This document shows positions 7,691 to 16,648 of a stretch of 58,986 bases of DNA, piece by piece. The DNA comes from Terriglobia bacterium (lineage in GTDB: Bacteria > Acidobacteriota > Terriglobia > Terriglobales > SCQP01): the NCBI GenBank assembly GCA_021323595.1, contig JAJPKR010000058.1:1-58986 (forward strand), written 5' to 3'. The translations under genes and the position numbers were made by a program. How positions within the stretch are numbered: the first letter of the stretch is position 1; the number at the start of each line of letters is the position of its first letter. A model generated the notes under the pieces. That model had not been told where the DNA came from, searched no databases, and saw nothing but the letters and a program-made list of their open reading frames with translations.

Positions 7691-8587
7691 ATGTTTGAAG
7701 CCTTTTTCCATCTTCGCTGTGATCCTTTTGCCGTTAGCCCGGATCCGCAGTTCCTCTATCCGACTCGGGCGCATACGGAAGCGGTCGCAGGATTGTTCTA
7801 TGGCTTGCAAGCGCAAAAAGGAGTCATGGCGCTGAGCGGAGAAGTCGGCACAGGCAAGACGCTGGTGTTGCGCTGCCTGATGCGCTCCCTGGATCCGGAA
7901 CGCGTCGTCTGCGCCTATGTTTTCCACACCCTGCTGGCGGGCGAAGAGTTACTCCGCTACATCATGGCGGCCTTGGGCGTGGAAACGCCCGCCCAAGGCA
8001 AGGCGGAGATGTTGCTGCAGTTGGGAGCGCATCTCGCGCGCCAGCACCAGCGCGGCGTGACGTCGGCACTGATTCTCGACGAGGCGCAGAACTTGAGTTT
8101 CGAGAGCCTTGAGGAGATTCGGCTACTGACCAATCTCGAGACCGCTGATACCAAGCTCTTGCAAGTCATCCTCGCCGGCCAGCCGGAGCTCGATGAGAAG
8201 CTGCAATCGTTCCCGCTGCGGCAACTGCGCCAGCGCATCACCTTGCGCTTTCATTTGCCGCCGCTCGGCGAGACCGAAACCGAGGCGTACATCGAGCGGC
8301 GCATGCGCTTGGCGGGGGGCGAGGGCCGGGAAGCTTTTTCACCGGGTGCGCGCGAACGAATCTACGAATACTCGCGCGGCGTGCCGCGCCTTATCAACGT
8401 GCTCTGCGGCGCGGCTTTGCTCGCCGCTTACGGCCTGGGGACGCCGAAGGTCAGCGCGGCTCTGCTGGACGAGGTGGCTGCCGATCTGGGCCTGACGGTG
8501 AATTCCACGCGCAATGCCCGGCCCGTTCCGGAACCCGCCGCCCAAGTTGCGGCCCCGCGCGCCGTTCGGCAGGAGGTGGCACTATGA
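7691..8587 (+). CDS. ExeA/GspA-like AAA ATPase of XrtA exopolysaccharide locus
   Basis: 298 aa. The family N-terminus is present (FHLRCDPFAVSPDPQFLYPTR). Walker A is GEVGTGKT (50-57), Walker B LILDEAQ (127-133), and the arginine-containing sensor is in RGVPRLINVLC. Homologues in secretion systems (ExeA) couple ATP hydrolysis to envelope assembly. In exosortase/EPS loci a paralogous family sits beside the chain-length protein and the tyrosine kinase, exactly as here. It starts 2 nt after the copolymerase stop and overlaps the next gene by 4 nt. Its precise role in EPS export is unknown. Confidence 0.9.
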   Translation: MFEAFFHLRCDPFAVSPDPQFLYPTRAHTEAVAGLFYGLQAQKGVMALSGEVGTGKTLVLRCLMRSLDPERVVCAYVFHTLLAGEELLRYIMAALGVETPAQGKAEMLLQLGAHLARQHQRGVTSALILDEAQNLSFESLEEIRLLTNLETADTKLLQVILAGQPELDEKLQSFPLRQLRQRITLRFHLPPLGETETEAYIERRMRLAGGEGREAFSPGARERIYEYSRGVPRLINVLCGAALLAAYGLGTPKVSAALLDEVAADLGLTVNSTRNARPVPEPAAQVAAPRAVRQEVAL

Positions 8588-9447
8588 GCCGCATCTTGGA
8601 GGCATTGCGGCGAGCCGAGCAGGAGCATGGCGCTCCGGCCGCGCCGCCGACCGCCGAAGACGACCTGGCAGCGCTGCCGGAGTTGCTGCGCGCCCTGCAA
8701 CCGAGGGCGGCTGCGCCGGACCGTTTTGCGGCTTGCCATTATCGCCCCAGTCTTGAGCACCTGCTGGCTACCGATGGCCATGACCGCACCGCGCAAGCCG
8801 AGAGCTTTCGCGTGCTGCGTTTCCGGCTGGAGGCGTGGCGCGGGCGGGAGCCACGCAAGATCGTGCTCATCGCCAGTTCCATACCCAAGGATGGCAAGAC
8901 GGTGGTGGCGGTCAATCTAGCGCGAACCCTCGCGCTCACCGGGGCGCGCGTGCTGTTGATTGACGCTGACTTGCGCAAGGGTGGCATCCATGACCTGCTG
9001 GAGTTAAAACCCGACTCGGGGCTGGCGGAAGTGCTGCAGGGCAATGAGCGCTGGCAAGGTGTCTGCCGGGAGGTGGCGCCGCTGGGTTTTTGCTATTTGG
9101 CTGCGGGACGCCTGCCCGCGAATCCCGCGGAACTGCTGCGGAGCCAGCGCTTGCGTCAGACGCTCCAGGAAGCCACCACGATCTTTGACTGGATCGTCGT
9201 GGACTCGCCACCGCTGGTTCCGTTCGCCGATGCCCGCTACTTGGCCGCGCTGGCGCACGGCGTCGTACTCGTCGCCCGGGATGGGTGGACCCCGCTGCCC
9301 GAGTTGACCAAGAGCCTGCAGGCCCTGGCGTCGTACCCACTCGTGGGTCTGGTCATGAACGACAGCGACGAAGAGCCGTCCTCCGGGTACTATGCGCGCT
9401 ACCCATTGATGGCGGCGGTGCCGATGGAGGAAAGCGCGCGTGCGTAG
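8584..9447 (+). CDS. CpsD/CapB-like bacterial tyrosine kinase
   Basis: 287 aa. The N-terminus MSRILEALRRAEQE is typical of XrtA-associated kinases. The Walker A variant SSIPKDGKT (98-106) replaces the usual S-x-PGEGKS/T; the Lys and Thr needed for ATP are kept. Walker A' is LLIDADLRKG (124-133) and the Walker B-like strand is WIVVDSPP. A small tyrosine cluster (YYARY, near 269-273) lies close to the C-terminus and is the probable autophosphorylation site. The partner is the membrane copolymerase two genes upstream. Phosphorylation cycling controls polymer synthesis in related systems. The stop overlaps the next gene start by 8 nt. Confidence 0.88.
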   Translation: MSRILEALRRAEQEHGAPAAPPTAEDDLAALPELLRALQPRAAAPDRFAACHYRPSLEHLLATDGHDRTAQAESFRVLRFRLEAWRGREPRKIVLIASSIPKDGKTVVAVNLARTLALTGARVLLIDADLRKGGIHDLLELKPDSGLAEVLQGNERWQGVCREVAPLGFCYLAAGRLPANPAELLRSQRLRQTLQEATTIFDWIVVDSPPLVPFADARYLAALAHGVVLVARDGWTPLPELTKSLQALASYPLVGLVMNDSDEEPSSGYYARYPLMAAVPMEESARA

Positions 9448-10810
9448 AGCTCTTGCCGTTTTGCTGCCGCGCCGCTTGCTGGCGCTGGCGATCGCCGACG
9501 CGAGCCTGACCGCCATCACGCTTTTGCTGGCCGGGGGCGTCTGGTATTCGGCGATGCCTGGCCAGCGGCTGGCGGCGGCAGTGCTGAAGGTGGCGCTGGT
9601 CGCGCTGGTCGTGATCGTGTGTCTCCACTATTACGACCTGTATGAGTCGCGCATTGTCAGCGACCCCAAGGAAGCGGTGCCCCGGCTGAGCCAAGTGATG
9701 GGCACGGCCTGCATCATCCTCGCACTCTTGTATTACGCGGTGCCGCGGGCGCGCTTACGCGCGGAAACCCTGGTCGGCGGCGTGCTCATCGTGGGCGCAG
9801 CACTGGCGCTCGATCGCCGCATGTTTGCGGCGATCAACCACTCACCGCGCCTGGCGCAACGGGTGGTGATCGTAGGGGGTGGTCCCTTCGCGGCGGAATT
9901 GGCGGCCGCCTATGCCCGGCGCCCGGAGCTCGCCGTGCGCGTTCTCGGGTACGTCGGCGGCGCGGGCGAGCCGGCTTCCATGCCATACCTCGGGGGGCCG
10001 GAGGAACTCCTCGCCGTAGCGGAGCGGCACCACGCCACGGGCGTCGTGCTGGCGCTTGAGGAAGGCCAGCCCGCCGTGCCCTGGGACGCTCTCATGGCAC
10101 TAAAAGCCCGTGGCATCGATATTCAAAGCGGCGCCGAAGAATACGAGCGCGCTACCGGCAAGGTCGCCTTGCAGGCGCAAAACCTCCGCTCCTGGCTCAG
10201 CTTGGATTTCGGACATTCACGGCGCCGCCGCTGGCAGCGGCGCGTTTGTGCGGTCGCGTTTGCGGCCGGCGCCCTGGCGCTGGTGTGGCCGCTGATGCTC
10301 GTCGTGGCCCTAGCGATCCGTTTGGATTCCCCCGGCCCAGCGCTGTTTCGCCAAACGCGGATCGGCCAGGACGGCAAGCCCTTCACGCTTTACAAATTTC
10401 GTTCCATGCACGTCGGCGCCGACGCCGAGGGCGCCGCTCGTCCCGTTGTCGCCGGCGATGCGCGTTTGACGCGGGTGGGCCGCCGGATTCGCCGGTGCCG
10501 CCTGGACGAGTTGCCGCAGCTCTGGAATATTTTGCGCGGCGACTTGCACATTGTGGGGCCGCGCCCGTTCGTTCCCGAGCAAGAACTCGCGCTCGCCGAG
10601 AAGATTCCCTTCTATCGCCTGCGTTGGTTGGTGCAACCCGGCGCGACCGGCTGGGCGCAAGTTCAGCTTGGCTATTGCGCGACGCTCGCTGACAACACCG
10701 AAAAGCTCGCGCTGGACCTTTTTTACATCAAGCACCTGTCGCTCAGTTTGGACTTTTTTATTGTGTTGCAGACACTCAAGATCTTGGTGCTGGGACGGGG
10801 GGCACGCTAG
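9440..10810 (+). CDS. Polyprenyl-phosphate glycosylphosphotransferase (initiating sugar transferase)
   Basis: 456 aa from a GTG overlapping the kinase gene. The N-terminal half has about four hydrophobic helices and a Rossmann-like CoA-binding module (VVIVGGGPFAAELAAAYA). A further helix (near 280-300) precedes the catalytic sugar-transferase domain: KFRSMHVGADAEG, DELPQLWNILRGDLHIVGPRP and WLVQPGATGWAQVQLGY. It transfers a sugar-1-phosphate to undecaprenyl phosphate at the inner face of the membrane, the first committed step of polymer assembly. The family resembles EpsB/WbaP. The sugar cannot be deduced. Confidence 0.93.
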   Translation: MRRALAVLLPRRLLALAIADASLTAITLLLAGGVWYSAMPGQRLAAAVLKVALVALVVIVCLHYYDLYESRIVSDPKEAVPRLSQVMGTACIILALLYYAVPRARLRAETLVGGVLIVGAALALDRRMFAAINHSPRLAQRVVIVGGGPFAAELAAAYARRPELAVRVLGYVGGAGEPASMPYLGGPEELLAVAERHHATGVVLALEEGQPAVPWDALMALKARGIDIQSGAEEYERATGKVALQAQNLRSWLSLDFGHSRRRRWQRRVCAVAFAAGALALVWPLMLVVALAIRLDSPGPALFRQTRIGQDGKPFTLYKFRSMHVGADAEGAARPVVAGDARLTRVGRRIRRCRLDELPQLWNILRGDLHIVGPRPFVPEQELALAEKIPFYRLRWLVQPGATGWAQVQLGYCATLADNTEKLALDLFYIKHLSLSLDFFIVLQTLKILVLGRGAR

Positions 10811-10812
10811 CC

Positions 10813-11997
10813 ATGCTGCTCTGGTATCTCCTGTTTTGGTCATCGGCGCTGTGGATTGCCTACACCTTTCTTTTCTACCCCCTGCTGCTTTTGCAAGTCT
10901 ATCTTGTCGTGCAGATCCGGCGTGACGTGGCCTATCTTATCGGACGCCGGGAACGTCGCACCGCTACGCTGGATTCCGCCGAACTGCCGGGCGTGAGCTT
11001 GGTTATCCCCGTCCATAACGAAGCTGCGCGCCTGCCGGCGAAGCTGGCCAATCTGCGCGCTTTGACCTATCCCCGGGAAAAGCTGGAAATCATTTTTATC
11101 GCCGACGGTTGCACCGATGGCAGCGACGAATACCTTGCGGCTCACGCTCCGGAGTGCCGGCTGCTCCGGCTTCCGCAACAAGCCGGCAAGGCGCTGGCCG
11201 TGAACCAAGGCGTGGCCGCGGCTCGCCAGCCCATCGTGGTTTTGTGCGATGCCGCGACGCTGCTGGCGCCGGATGCCGTGGCGAAACTGGCGCGTCATTT
11301 TCGCGACCCGCGCGTCGGCGCCGTGTGCGGCGCCTTGGCCTTCGATGCGAACGAGGAATCCGCGGCCACCGAGGGCGTCTATTGGCGGTATGAGTGCTTG
11401 CTGCGGCTTATGGAAGCGCGCCTGGGAGCGACGCTGACCGCGAGCGGCGCGCTGTATGCGCTCCGTCGCGAGTGCTTTCGCCAGCTTCCCTCCGGCGCCC
11501 TGCTCGATGATTTTCTGACTCCCATGGCCATTCGCGCGCAGAGGTATCGCATCGTCTTCGACCCCGAGGCGCGCGCCCGGGATTTCGCCGAAGCCACGAT
11601 CGAAGGCGAATTCCGCCGCCGGGTACGGCTGGCGGTCGGCAGCTTTCAGGCGCTGGGCCAATTGCTTCGAGCACCCGCCGACGCGCGCACGCGCTGGGCG
11701 TTCATTTCGCACAAGGTGATGCGCTGGTTTTTGCCCATCCCCTTGCTGGTGCTCTTGGCGAGCAGCATCGTGCTGGCGGCGCAGCCGCTCTTTTTCGCGG
11801 TCCTCGCCTTGCAAGGCATCTTCTACGGGCTGGCTGCATGGGGCTGGTGGCGCGGTGTGAGTTCACGGCCGGCCCGGCGCGCCGAGCGTGCCGCCCGCGG
11901 ACCTCGCCTGGCGTACTACTTGCTGGCAATGAACGCCGCCTTTGCGATCGGGTTCTGGCGTGCTGTTAGCCAACGGGACGGCGTGTCATGGCGATGA
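10813..11997 (+). CDS. Membrane glycosyltransferase family 2 (PgaC/BcsA-like fold)
   Basis: 394 aa. An N-terminal membrane segment (SALWIAYTFLFYPLLLLQVYL) is followed by a GT-A domain with VSLVIPVHNEAARLPAKL, the nucleotide-binding ADG (FIADGCTDGSDEY) and the metal-region LCDAATLL. TASGALYALRR and the acidic LLDDFLTP complete the catalytic region. Three or so C-terminal membrane helices begin near residue 300. The layout matches processive or inner-membrane GT2 enzymes, but the QxxRW motif of true synthases is degenerate (RRRVRLAVGSFQ), so it probably adds single sugars. It overlaps the next gene by 10 nt. Confidence 0.88.
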   Translation: MLLWYLLFWSSALWIAYTFLFYPLLLLQVYLVVQIRRDVAYLIGRRERRTATLDSAELPGVSLVIPVHNEAARLPAKLANLRALTYPREKLEIIFIADGCTDGSDEYLAAHAPECRLLRLPQQAGKALAVNQGVAAARQPIVVLCDAATLLAPDAVAKLARHFRDPRVGAVCGALAFDANEESAATEGVYWRYECLLRLMEARLGATLTASGALYALRRECFRQLPSGALLDDFLTPMAIRAQRYRIVFDPEARARDFAEATIEGEFRRRVRLAVGSFQALGQLLRAPADARTRWAFISHKVMRWFLPIPLLVLLASSIVLAAQPLFFAVLALQGIFYGLAAWGWWRGVSSRPARRAERAARGPRLAYYLLAMNAAFAIGFWRAVSQRDGVSWR

Positions 11998-14057
11998 CCT
12001 CGGTGGATACACCCTTGCCGGCGCTCCAAACGCCCGCGGCGCCGCCCGGGACGCGCGAGGACCGGGTCGCTGTGCTGATGTATCACGGCATCGAACGGCG
12101 CGGCGCGGCCGGTACGGACCTCGCGGCCAGAAAATACCATGTGCCGGAGGCCCAGTTTCACGCCCAATTGGCGGCGCTCGCCGGTTTTCGCGCGGTGCTC
12201 TTAAGCGAATTGGACCAAGGCGGCGAAACCGGCGCCGCCGGTCGCGCGCGGCGCGTGGTATTGACCTTTGACGACGGGCTGGAGAGTGTCTATGAGGTCG
12301 CCTGGCCGCTTATGCAGGCGCGAGGCGTGCGGGCGGAAGTGTTTGTCAACCCCGCAAACGTCGGCGCGGCGGGCTACGCGAATTGGCGTCAACTCCGCGC
12401 CATGGCCGAAGCGGGCATGGCGATCCAGTCCCATGGCTGGGCGCACCTGGATCTCACGCGTCTTCCTTCACGCGTGCTGCGCGACCATCTCTTCCGTTCC
12501 AAGGCTGAAATCGAAGAACGCATCGGTGCTCCCGTAGAGACCCTGGCCGTGCCCTTTGGCCTCTGCGATCGCCGTGTCATCGCCCTGGCGTTGGAAGCAG
12601 GTTACCGCCGCGTCTGCAACTCTTCGGCGGGGTTCGCGCGCCCGGGATCCAGTTGCGTCCCCCGCTTCGCCGTTTATCGCTCCACGGCGGCGGCCGAAGT
12701 GCTCCGTCTCGCCAGCCTGCAGCGCACTGCGCGCGTCCGGCGAGTCGCGCGCGAAGTGCTGGTCGCGGCGCCACGCCGGCTCAAGCGCGCGCGAGCGCGG
12801 CTGGCGCTACGGCCCGAGGCACACTGCCGCGCCGCCGCTGCGGGCAGCCTCGGCGCGGCGCCAGTTGGCACGTCCAAGCACGTTCCGCCTCGCTCCGCGG
12901 CGGCGCCGCCGCTGCGAATTTTTGTCTTGATTGATGCCTTGGGAGGCGAGTGCCCGGCGGCGCGGGGTTGGCTCGCGGATCTCTGCCCTTATCGCACCTC
13001 CCTTCGCAGCATTTTGGGTTTCAGCAGCGGCGCCATTCCTACTATCCTGACCGGGCAGCTGCCCGCCGCAACCGGGCATTGGAACTTGTTTTATTTCGAC
13101 CCCGCCGGCTCGCCGTTTCGCTGGCTGCGTCATTTGGATTTCGTTCCTCGCCGCCTTCGCGATGGCCGGCTGGAGCGCAAGGCGCTGACCCTGGCCGGTC
13201 GCCATCTGCTGGGCCTCGGACCGCTCTTCGAGTGCGGCGTCGAGCCCAGCTTGGCGCGCTGGTTCAACTGGGTCGAGAAGAAGGACATTTTCGCGCCCGG
13301 CGGCATCTTGGGCGCCCCCTCGATCTTTGACGAGCTGGCGGCCAAGGCGCTTTCCTACCGCGTTTACACCTATCGTCATTTCACCGACGAGCAAGCTCTG
13401 CTCGCGGCTCGCGCCGACGTCGCCGCCAGCGACGCGCGCTTCTATTTCCTGTATCTCTCCGAGCTGGATGGCTTTCTCCATTTCCACTGTCAGGATCAGC
13501 GCGCGATTGCGCAGCGGCTGGATTGGTACGGCGGCCAGTTGCGCGCCTTGTATGCCGCCGCGCGGCAGCGCTCCCGAGACGTGACGCTGACGATTTTTTC
13601 CGATCACGGCATGACTGCGGTGGTCCGACGGGTGGACTTGGCAGGTGAGATCGGCCGGCTTACGGTGGAATCACCTCGCGATTACTTGGCGGTATACGAC
13701 TCGACGATGGCGCGCTTTTGGTTCTTTTCCGAGCGAGGCCGCCGCGCCATTCTCGACTGCCTAAGCCGCCAATCCTGCGGCCGATTGCTGAACGACGCGG
13801 AATTGGCGCGGCAAGGCGTATTGTTTCCCGACCGCCGCTTCGGGCAAGCCATCTTTCTCTTGTCGCCAGGCTGCATGATGGCGCGCAGCCACTTCAATGG
13901 CGCCGGCTGGGACCCGGCCGGCATGCATGGCTATGAGCCCGACGATCCTGACTCCCGAGCGATCTTCCTGAGCGATCGCCAGCCGCCGCGGGCTATGAGC
14001 AGCATCGCCGACATTCATGCCTGCCTGCGATTGGGCGTGGAGGAGGCGTCCCAATGA
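11988..14057 (+). CDS. Polysaccharide deacetylase fused to alkaline-phosphatase-superfamily domain
   Basis: 689 aa with two catalytic domains. Residues ~27-235 are a NodB-type polysaccharide deacetylase: MYHGI (31-35), TFDDG (93-97) with the catalytic Asp, and the metal motif SHGWAH (148-153). A basic Ala/Arg-rich linker (about 240-305) follows. Residues ~308-680 are an alkaline-phosphatase/phosphodiesterase fold: metal Asp316 (LIDALGG), a nucleophile region GAIPTILTG (349-356), ELDGFLHFH (492-500), SDHGM (538-542) and MHGYEP (646-651). Known NodB enzymes remove N- or O-acetyl groups; the second domain may cleave or transfer a phospho-substituent. No signal peptide is obvious, which is odd for enzymes that act on polymer. 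Confidence 0.85.
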   Translation: MAMTSVDTPLPALQTPAAPPGTREDRVAVLMYHGIERRGAAGTDLAARKYHVPEAQFHAQLAALAGFRAVLLSELDQGGETGAAGRARRVVLTFDDGLESVYEVAWPLMQARGVRAEVFVNPANVGAAGYANWRQLRAMAEAGMAIQSHGWAHLDLTRLPSRVLRDHLFRSKAEIEERIGAPVETLAVPFGLCDRRVIALALEAGYRRVCNSSAGFARPGSSCVPRFAVYRSTAAAEVLRLASLQRTARVRRVAREVLVAAPRRLKRARARLALRPEAHCRAAAAGSLGAAPVGTSKHVPPRSAAAPPLRIFVLIDALGGECPAARGWLADLCPYRTSLRSILGFSSGAIPTILTGQLPAATGHWNLFYFDPAGSPFRWLRHLDFVPRRLRDGRLERKALTLAGRHLLGLGPLFECGVEPSLARWFNWVEKKDIFAPGGILGAPSIFDELAAKALSYRVYTYRHFTDEQALLAARADVAASDARFYFLYLSELDGFLHFHCQDQRAIAQRLDWYGGQLRALYAAARQRSRDVTLTIFSDHGMTAVVRRVDLAGEIGRLTVESPRDYLAVYDSTMARFWFFSERGRRAILDCLSRQSCGRLLNDAELARQGVLFPDRRFGQAIFLLSPGCMMARSHFNGAGWDPAGMHGYEPDDPDSRAIFLSDRQPPRAMSSIADIHACLRLGVEEASQ

Positions 14058-15355
14058 GCGCGCTGCATACCGCGCAACCGGCTGCCGGCCAGGCCCGCGC
14101 TTGGCCACAACCAGCGGAGGCGGGCCCCGCGCCCGCGGTTCCTGGGCTTCCCGCAGGTCGGCGCCTTTCGGTTGCGTACTTTTCCAATTCGCTGGCGCGC
14201 GGCGGCGCGGAAGAGCATTTGTTGACGCTCTTGCGAGGCCTGGATCGGGAGCGTTTTGAAACGGCGTTGATCTGCACGCCGGAACTGGCGGAGCAAATCG
14301 CGTCGGACCTTCCCGCCGATTGTGAACTGGTGCGCTTGTCGCTGCGCGCGCCATGGCATCTGGCCGCCGCCGGGCGCCTCGGCGCCTGGTTTCGCAAGCG
14401 CCGCCCCGATGTTCTCCATTCCCACCTGTTTTATGCCAGCCTCATGGCGTCTCCGATCGCGCGGCTTGCGGGGATTCCAGTCGTGATCGAGACCCCGCAT
14501 GTGCGCGAACAATGGCGGCGCGGGTGGATCAAGTCGCGCTTTTTCGTGGACCGCTGCGCCAGCCTTATGGTCGACCGCTACATCGCGGTTTCGAGCGCCA
14601 ACGCTGCCTATCTGCGGCGGGAGAAGCGCTTGCCGGCGCAAAAGATCGTGGCCATCCCCAACGGCTGCGACTGCGAGCGGTTCCGCGCATTGCCGGAGCC
14701 TTCCGCGGCCTTGCGCGAGCAACTTCAAATTCCGCCCCAAGCTCCGGTTCTGGTCGTCGTCGCCCGGCTCGAGCCGCAGAAAGGACATGCAGTGCTGCTG
14801 CGAGCGTTGCCGCGCGTGCTCGCGTCGTTCCCCGCAACGCGCCTGATTTGCGTCGGCGCCGGCTCGCTCGCGGCGGATCTGCGCGCCGAGGCCGGCGCCC
14901 TGCGCGTGGCGCATGCCGTGCGCTTTGCCGGCTTTCAGGCCGACATCCGTCCGTTCTTGGCGCTGGCGGCCATCTCGATCCTGCCCTCCTTCTACGAAGG
15001 CATGCCGCTGGTCGCGATGGAGTCGCTGGCGGCCGGCGTCGCCATGATCGCCACGGACGTGGACGGCACGCCGGAAATCATCGTGCACGGGCAGACCGGC
15101 TTGCTCGTGCCCCCCGGCGATCCCGCCGCCCTGGCGGCGGCGATCCTTCGCCTGCTCGCGGATGACTCGCTCCGCGCAGCCTTGGCGGCCAACGGCCAAG
15201 CTTGGGTGCGCCGCCGCTTTGATCGCCATCGTCAGATCCAAGCAACGCAAGAACTCTATGTCTCCGCATGGCGCGAGAGCTGTGAGAAGCGCGCGTATGC
15301 GCGGGGCGGCGCTGCCTGGGACGGCGATTCCATGCATCAGGAGCGATCGTCATGA
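14054..15355 (+). CDS. Glycosyltransferase family 4
   Basis: 433 aa. GT-B fold: the N-terminal Rossmann domain starts near residue 36 (LSVAYFSNSLARGGAEEHLLTLL) with the glycine-rich acceptor-side loop. The C-terminal UDP-sugar domain has VVVARLEPQKGHAVLL and the EX7E-type motif SFYEGMPLVAMESLAAG. It probably adds one sugar to the lipid-linked repeat unit on the cytoplasmic face. It overlaps the deacetylase-phosphatase gene by 4 nt and the next gene by 4 nt, with GGAGGAGG upstream as ribosome binding site. Confidence 0.92.
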   Translation: MSALHTAQPAAGQARAWPQPAEAGPAPAVPGLPAGRRLSVAYFSNSLARGGAEEHLLTLLRGLDRERFETALICTPELAEQIASDLPADCELVRLSLRAPWHLAAAGRLGAWFRKRRPDVLHSHLFYASLMASPIARLAGIPVVIETPHVREQWRRGWIKSRFFVDRCASLMVDRYIAVSSANAAYLRREKRLPAQKIVAIPNGCDCERFRALPEPSAALREQLQIPPQAPVLVVVARLEPQKGHAVLLRALPRVLASFPATRLICVGAGSLAADLRAEAGALRVAHAVRFAGFQADIRPFLALAAISILPSFYEGMPLVAMESLAAGVAMIATDVDGTPEIIVHGQTGLLVPPGDPAALAAAILRLLADDSLRAALAANGQAWVRRRFDRHRQIQATQELYVSAWRESCEKRAYARGGAAWDGDSMHQERSS

Positions 15356-16629
15356 GGCGTTCTGCCGTGAGCCGGCGAGACAGAACCATGCGGCCGCCGC
15401 GCCCGTCGGCGCACCGCCCTTTTCCGGGAAATGCGCCGGCGCTGCCGGACCCGGTCGGGAGCGAATCGGTCGCTGAACTCATCGGCCGCGGCGTCGCCTT
15501 GTGCTGTGAACGGCAATGGGGCAGCGGCCTGCAAGCGCTGTTCTTGACCGGCAGCTTGGCCCGCGGAGAAGCCACCCTGTCGCGCGAGGGGCGATGCTGC
15601 CGCGTGATCGGCGACGCGGAATTTTTGGCGATCTTCGACGCCAAGACAGGACTGCCATCGCGCCCGGCCCTCGATGAGGTGGCGATGGCCGCCGAATTTT
15701 GGCTGCAAGCGCGAGGCTGCCGATGTGCCGTGACCATCAGCGCGGCCCACCCTCGCTATCTGCGGCGCCTGCCACCCCATATCTTTGGCTATGAGCTGCG
15801 TCGATGGGGGCGCGCTGTGCTCGGCGACGCCGCCATTTTGAGCCTGATTCCCGCCTGCGATCCGCGCGCGTTGCCGGCCGAGGATGCTTGGGGCCTGCTG
15901 TCGAATCGCATCGTGGAGCATCTCGGGCAGTTGGCCGCCTGCGCTTGGACCGGCCACACCTTGCCGCCGGATTTGGCCTACTCCACCGTCAAGCTGGGAG
16001 TCGACATGGCCACGTCGTATCTCGTTTTCGCCGGCGCCTACGCACCGTCCTACCGGGAGCGGGCGACCAGGCTGGCGGCCATGGCCGGCGCCGGACCGCG
16101 CTTACGCGCGCCAGTGCCCTTGTCGGCGTTGAGCCGTCTTGTTACCCAATGCACAGACCTGAAACTTGGTCGCGCCGATCTGACGGGCCTCGATTGGGGA
16201 TTTTGGCGTTCGGTCGTCGAGGCCGCCACAAGTATGTGGCCGTGGGAGTTGGGGCGAATCGTCGAAACCGAGGATAACTCGTGGCGTGCCGCTTGGCAGC
16301 GCTTGGCGCGCCGCACGTCCAAGCCGCGGCGGTGGCGTAGCTGGGCCGGCGCCCTGCGCCGCTGTCCATCGGCCCGAACCCGCCGAGTTCTCGCGCTGGT
16401 GGCGCACGCCACGCCTCGGCAACTGATCTATCGCGCCGCTTACCTGCTGCTGGGCGAAGCGCCGCTGATGATGGACGCGCCGGCCGATGCATCGTCTCGG
16501 CACGCCGCGGAAATTGCGGACTGCCTGCCGATCCTTGCGCCCTGGCGCGCGCCGGCGCCTTCATGGCGCGAACTGGCGCTGGCGGTCGAAAGCAATTATC
16601 GCGCGCTGCTGACGCACACAAGATCCTGA
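15352..16629 (+). CDS. Nucleotidyltransferase-like protein of unknown role
   Basis: 425 aa with CAGGAG as ribosome binding site. Residues ~60-105 hold a pol-beta-type nucleotidyltransferase signature: LFLTGSLARGEATLS (GSxxRGE) and, after a short spacer, GDAEFLAIF where a DxD/DxE pair is expected. The remainder is largely helical with no motif I recognise. The position inside the polysaccharide operon, overlapping the GT4 gene by 4 nt, suggests a role in modifying or activating a substrate for EPS synthesis. That is inference; the protein could equally be a regulator with a degenerate active site. Confidence 0.55.
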   Translation: MRRSAVSRRDRTMRPPRPSAHRPFPGNAPALPDPVGSESVAELIGRGVALCCERQWGSGLQALFLTGSLARGEATLSREGRCCRVIGDAEFLAIFDAKTGLPSRPALDEVAMAAEFWLQARGCRCAVTISAAHPRYLRRLPPHIFGYELRRWGRAVLGDAAILSLIPACDPRALPAEDAWGLLSNRIVEHLGQLAACAWTGHTLPPDLAYSTVKLGVDMATSYLVFAGAYAPSYRERATRLAAMAGAGPRLRAPVPLSALSRLVTQCTDLKLGRADLTGLDWGFWRSVVEAATSMWPWELGRIVETEDNSWRAAWQRLARRTSKPRRWRSWAGALRRCPSARTRRVLALVAHATPRQLIYRAAYLLLGEAPLMMDAPADASSRHAAEIADCLPILAPWRAPAPSWRELALAVESNYRALLTHTRS

Positions 16630-16648
16630 GCACCGAAGGTTTTGCGCG

